A stretch of DNA of 64,000 nucleotides from Fulvivirga imtechensis AK7 (GTDB lineage: Bacteria > Bacteroidota > Bacteroidia > Cytophagales > Cyclobacteriaceae): positions 40,444-104,443 of the forward strand of contig NZ_AMZN01000029.1 of the NCBI RefSeq assembly GCF_000331535.1, given 5' to 3'. Position numbers and translations under genes: made by a program. Under the pieces are notes generated by a model. It saw only the letters and a list, made by a program, of their open reading frames with translations, did not search any database and was not told the origin of the DNA. Positions 62,801-64,000 of this stretch are shown here, piece after piece (the first letter of the stretch is position 1; every line of letters starts with the position of its first letter).

Positions 62801-64000
62801 AGCTAACGAGGGTGTCTGGCTTTCTGATGTCATCGATATTTCGGGGATTAGTAACGCTACGGTATCTGCTGATCTGCGCAGTGCAACCGCCAGTTCTAAC
62901 GATTATTTTGAATCAGACGACTATATACGGGTTTACTATAAGCTGAATGGTGGTGCGGAAACGCTGATATTTGGAAATAACGGAGGCCTTAACGGGGCAA
63001 ATAATGCGGCATCGTCAACAACTATTGAATCGGAACCATTAAATGGTAGTACCGTCCAGATCATCTTTAGAGTAAGAAACTCTCACTCCACTGAGAAATA
63101 TTATTTCGATAACGTAACAGTCGCAGGAACCAGTCAGGGTAGTGTAGATGCTATTGTGACTGTAGATGGAACATTGACTTGCAGCAATACTTCAGTAGAC
63201 ATCACCGGAGCGTCTTCCGAGCCCGGTGTTACCTACAACTGGACCGGTCCGGAGGGTTTTACCGCGGACACACAGGTCATCACGGTAAGTACTCCGGGTG
63301 ACTATACATTGGTCGTTTCCTCTAGTGGCGGTTGTACAGGTACTGCCACCGCAACAGTTACGCAAGATGTCGCAATACCGGATATTTCAATCTCTCCGGC
63401 AGACACTCTGAGTTGTGCCCACACTGCTGTCGAGTTAGTAGCGTCATCAACTACGCCTAATATTACAATTTCCTGGGATGGGTTTACGCCAGGGGAAAGC
63501 TCAATTACAATTTCCGAATCAGGTACTTACATTGCTCAGGTGATTAATAACGACAATGGCTGTACAAAACAGGACACAGTTACAGTGATGCAGGATATTA
63601 GCTTACCTCAGGACGTTGCTGCCAGCAACACAGGCCCTTTGACCTGCTTGACTACCAGCGTAGACCTGATCGGCTCCACCACAACAGAAGGAGTGACCTA
63701 CCGCTGGCTAAGCTCCGGTAGCGTAATCGCCACTACAGCCACCGTAACGGTCAGTGCTGCTGGTGAATACACCCTTGAGGTGACCAAAGAAAGTACAGGC
63801 TGCACGACCACCGTCACCACCGAAGTGATCACAGACAACACCCAGCCTGAAGAGGTAACAGCCAGCAACACAGGCCCTTTGACCTGCTTGACTACCAGCT
63901 TAGAACTGATCGGCTCCACAACAACAGAAGGCGTGACCTATCGTTGGCTAAACTCAGGTAGCGTAATCGCCACAACGGCCACTACAACGGTTAGTGCTGC
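59868..64000 (+). CDS. giant secreted repeat protein, right end outside the window
   Basis: The frame is open from ATG 59868 to the right edge with no stop seen (at least 1377 codons); antisense open frames here are its shadows. Signal peptide about 1-36 (LIATSFLLISNVLTASLTHT). Five modules follow that begin with W-x-E-x-F (near 60111, 60571, 61251, 61962, 62673). Each has a jelly-roll-like domain (YIKVYYRLDGG, VIKxY/IIKGR, YYFDNV) and most end in a PKD/Ig-like domain with paired Cys (LSCTNTSVTLSGG, YNWTGPGGF, PGDYTLxV). The last part begins 80-residue Ig-like repeats. It is probably a T9SS cargo given the cluster, but the C-terminal sorting domain is not visible. Ligand unknown; carbohydrate binding is plausible. 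Confidence 0.85.
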   Translation, partial: MEPILSHLSRSKRLIATSFLLISNVLTASLTHTLAIPDIAAPNHEIPARTKSSVEPTTEAKMSGMEHISYKSASLPFNTIWYEDFDNLPHGTNYHAGQAGWDGEASGVSGHFKVANQAYESNNLDIEAIWKSEVINIKYYTNIGIRVDLSSTGALESHEDYIKVYYRLDGGPETLLDNGAQYGSFGQATATVTGLAGEKLQIIIKVYNDHSAEYIVFDDVIVTGDAGNLPANLVWNETFNGLPDFSTSSGLWVRDVSGASIGSVGYFEVRQDRFLGRQLNGEAKLISESIDISNYSSVDMSVDLSGYGKMESSDYIKAYYRLDGGNEVLIGGFTGASAAPVTVSVNDISGNTVQFIIKVSNSSENERHVIDNMIVIGKPTLEIIEITGGTLNCTNPEVTISITTNSSNVDYLWEGPNGFSSTYRNPTVNVPGTYTVTVTDPTSGQSNSAGVEVSGGGSGVFWREDFTHPDGTDSDEGSTSWSIENSGGGKFEVLGNEFVVVNTGAGEVARWTSRVIDISGRPDVTISMLARSAVINGGNGLEDSGNLNDYLRLYYRLDGGSKTLVHEFSGEINGNNSEATRITSGKLNGSTLQVIIKGRTTAPDELYYFDNVELNSVVTATASASEYLSCTNTSVTLSGGSNTAGATFNWAGPGGFTSSSQNPVVTEPGMYTLTVTAPGTECTAVAEVEVLKFNTIALWSEDFTLPDGTDSDGGSTSWSIENSGGGNFEVSGNEFVIVNTGAGKVAKWTSEVIDISNMPNVTVTMAARSEVINGGNGLESSGNLNDYLRLYYILDGGSKILAHEFLGEINNNGHASIITSGELNGSTLQVVIKGRTTAMDELYYFDNVMVNAPLTATATVDGSLSCNNSSATISGSSNASNVTYNWTGPGGFTGNTQVISVSTPGDYTLEVSTPGGCTATAIAQVTSDGGGINTVWQENFTLADGTNSDNGPTSWTVQNSGSGTFSVKGNEFKASFNSANEGVWLSDVIDISGISNATVSADLRSATASSNDYFESDDYIRVYYKLNGGAETLIFGNNGGLNGANNAASSTTIESEPLNGSTVQIIFRVRNSHSTEKYYFDNVTVAGTSQGSVDAIVTVDGTLTCSNTSVDITGASSEPGVTYNWTGPEGFTADTQVITVSTPGDYTLVVSSSGGCTGTATATVTQDVAIPDISISPADTLSCAHTAVELVASSTTPNITISWDGFTPGESSITISESGTYIAQVINNDNGCTKQDTVTVMQDISLPQDVAASNTGPLTCLTTSVDLIGSTTTEGVTYRWLSSGSVIATTATVTVSAAGEYTLEVTKESTGCTTTVTTEVITDNTQPEEVTASNTGPLTCLTTSLELIGSTTTEGVTYRWLNSGSVIATTATTTVSA
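61251..63383 (+). repeat. three 711-bp repeats in the giant repeat protein gene
   Basis: The TGG of the W-x-E-D/N-F motif occurs at 61251, 61962 and 62673, exactly 711 bp (237 codons) apart. Units 1 and 2 are very similar (DFTxPDGTDSDxGSTSWSIEN), unit 3 is more diverged. Each unit is one jelly-roll-like plus one Ig-like domain. Confidence 0.85.
63612..64000 (+). repeat. 240-bp Ig-like repeats, continuing beyond the window
   Basis: GCCAGCAACACAGGCCCTTT occurs at 63621 and again at 63861, period 240 bp (80 codons). The two units are nearly identical, including LTCLTTS, LIGSTTTEGVTYRWL and VSAAGEYTLEV. The second is cut by the window edge, so the number of copies is unknown. Confidence 0.88.

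Noticed and set aside
60494..63919. Several minus-strand open frames of 70-165 codons in the right-hand 4 kb
   Set aside because: They are antisense to the large open plus-strand frame from 59868, which has a signal peptide and repeat periodicity in multiples of three. The minus frames have biased composition and no known domains.
1..64000. tRNA, rRNA, CRISPR arrays, integrase or phage genes
   Set aside because: No cloverleaf-like sequence, repeat-spacer array or integrase/phage protein was recognised by eye; a tRNA scan and a covariance-model search would be decisive.

Overview
The window looks like chromosomal DNA of a gliding or marine Bacteroidota, most likely order Cytophagales. The evidence is several large secreted proteins ending in the CHU_C / type B sorting domain of the type IX secretion system (T9SS), two PorP/SprF-family outer-membrane proteins, a TonB-dependent receptor with an N-terminal carboxypeptidase-like domain, FAS1 and cadherin-repeat surface proteins, and weak ribosome-binding sites. 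No rRNA, tRNA, CRISPR array or phage genes were seen. The assignment to an order is inference.

Layout. 1-8.3 kb: a surface-protein operon with two CHU_C cargo proteins, PorP/SprF, a PD40 propeller with an OmpA-like tail, a Wzz/tyrosine-kinase-like protein and a glycosyltransferase. 8.3-9.4 kb: non-coding DNA holding a 39-bp inverted repeat. 9.4-14.7 kb: a CoA-transferase, a histidine kinase with a REC-CRP response regulator, a universal stress protein and an AlkD-type DNA glycosylase. 14.8-27.3 kb: an apparent oxygen/nitric-oxide regulon. It holds a Crp/Fnr regulator, hemN, queD, a nitronate-monooxygenase-like protein, RIC (YtfE/ScdA), a second hemerythrin-like protein, B12-dependent ribonucleotide reductase, an NnrS-like protein, a group III truncated hemoglobin and an oxidase-subunit-I-like membrane protein. 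Five FNR-type palindromes (TGAT-N4-ATCA or one mismatch) sit in its promoter regions. 27.4-35.4 kb: a four-domain fasciclin lipoprotein, two related GAF histidine kinases, a LysR-HTH/methyltransferase fusion and a DUF4157 (eCIS-core) protein. 35.5-40.7 kb: a YtrA-type GntR/ABC operon with a matching operator, a GIN-domain protein and a TonB-dependent receptor. 40.8-46.8 kb: small membrane proteins, two MDR oxidoreductases, two decayed genes and a PAS kinase. 46.8-52.4 kb: a guanine deaminase/xanthine dehydrogenase operon on the minus strand. 53.3-64 kb: a second T9SS cargo/PorP/PD40 cluster and a giant repeat protein that runs off the right edge.

The best candidate for an under-described system is the FNR-box cluster. 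Known NO/anaerobiosis functions there share one regulatory signature with two proteins I cannot name confidently: a 606-residue TIM-barrel-like protein, and a membrane protein that resembles CcoN but appears to lack the usual binuclear-centre ligands. Other unusual points are the LysR-methyltransferase fusion, the paired propeller proteins with different peptidoglycan-type tails, a dispersed MITE-like repeat in three near-complete copies plus one fragment, and a small HMA-like gene with a stop at codon 2.
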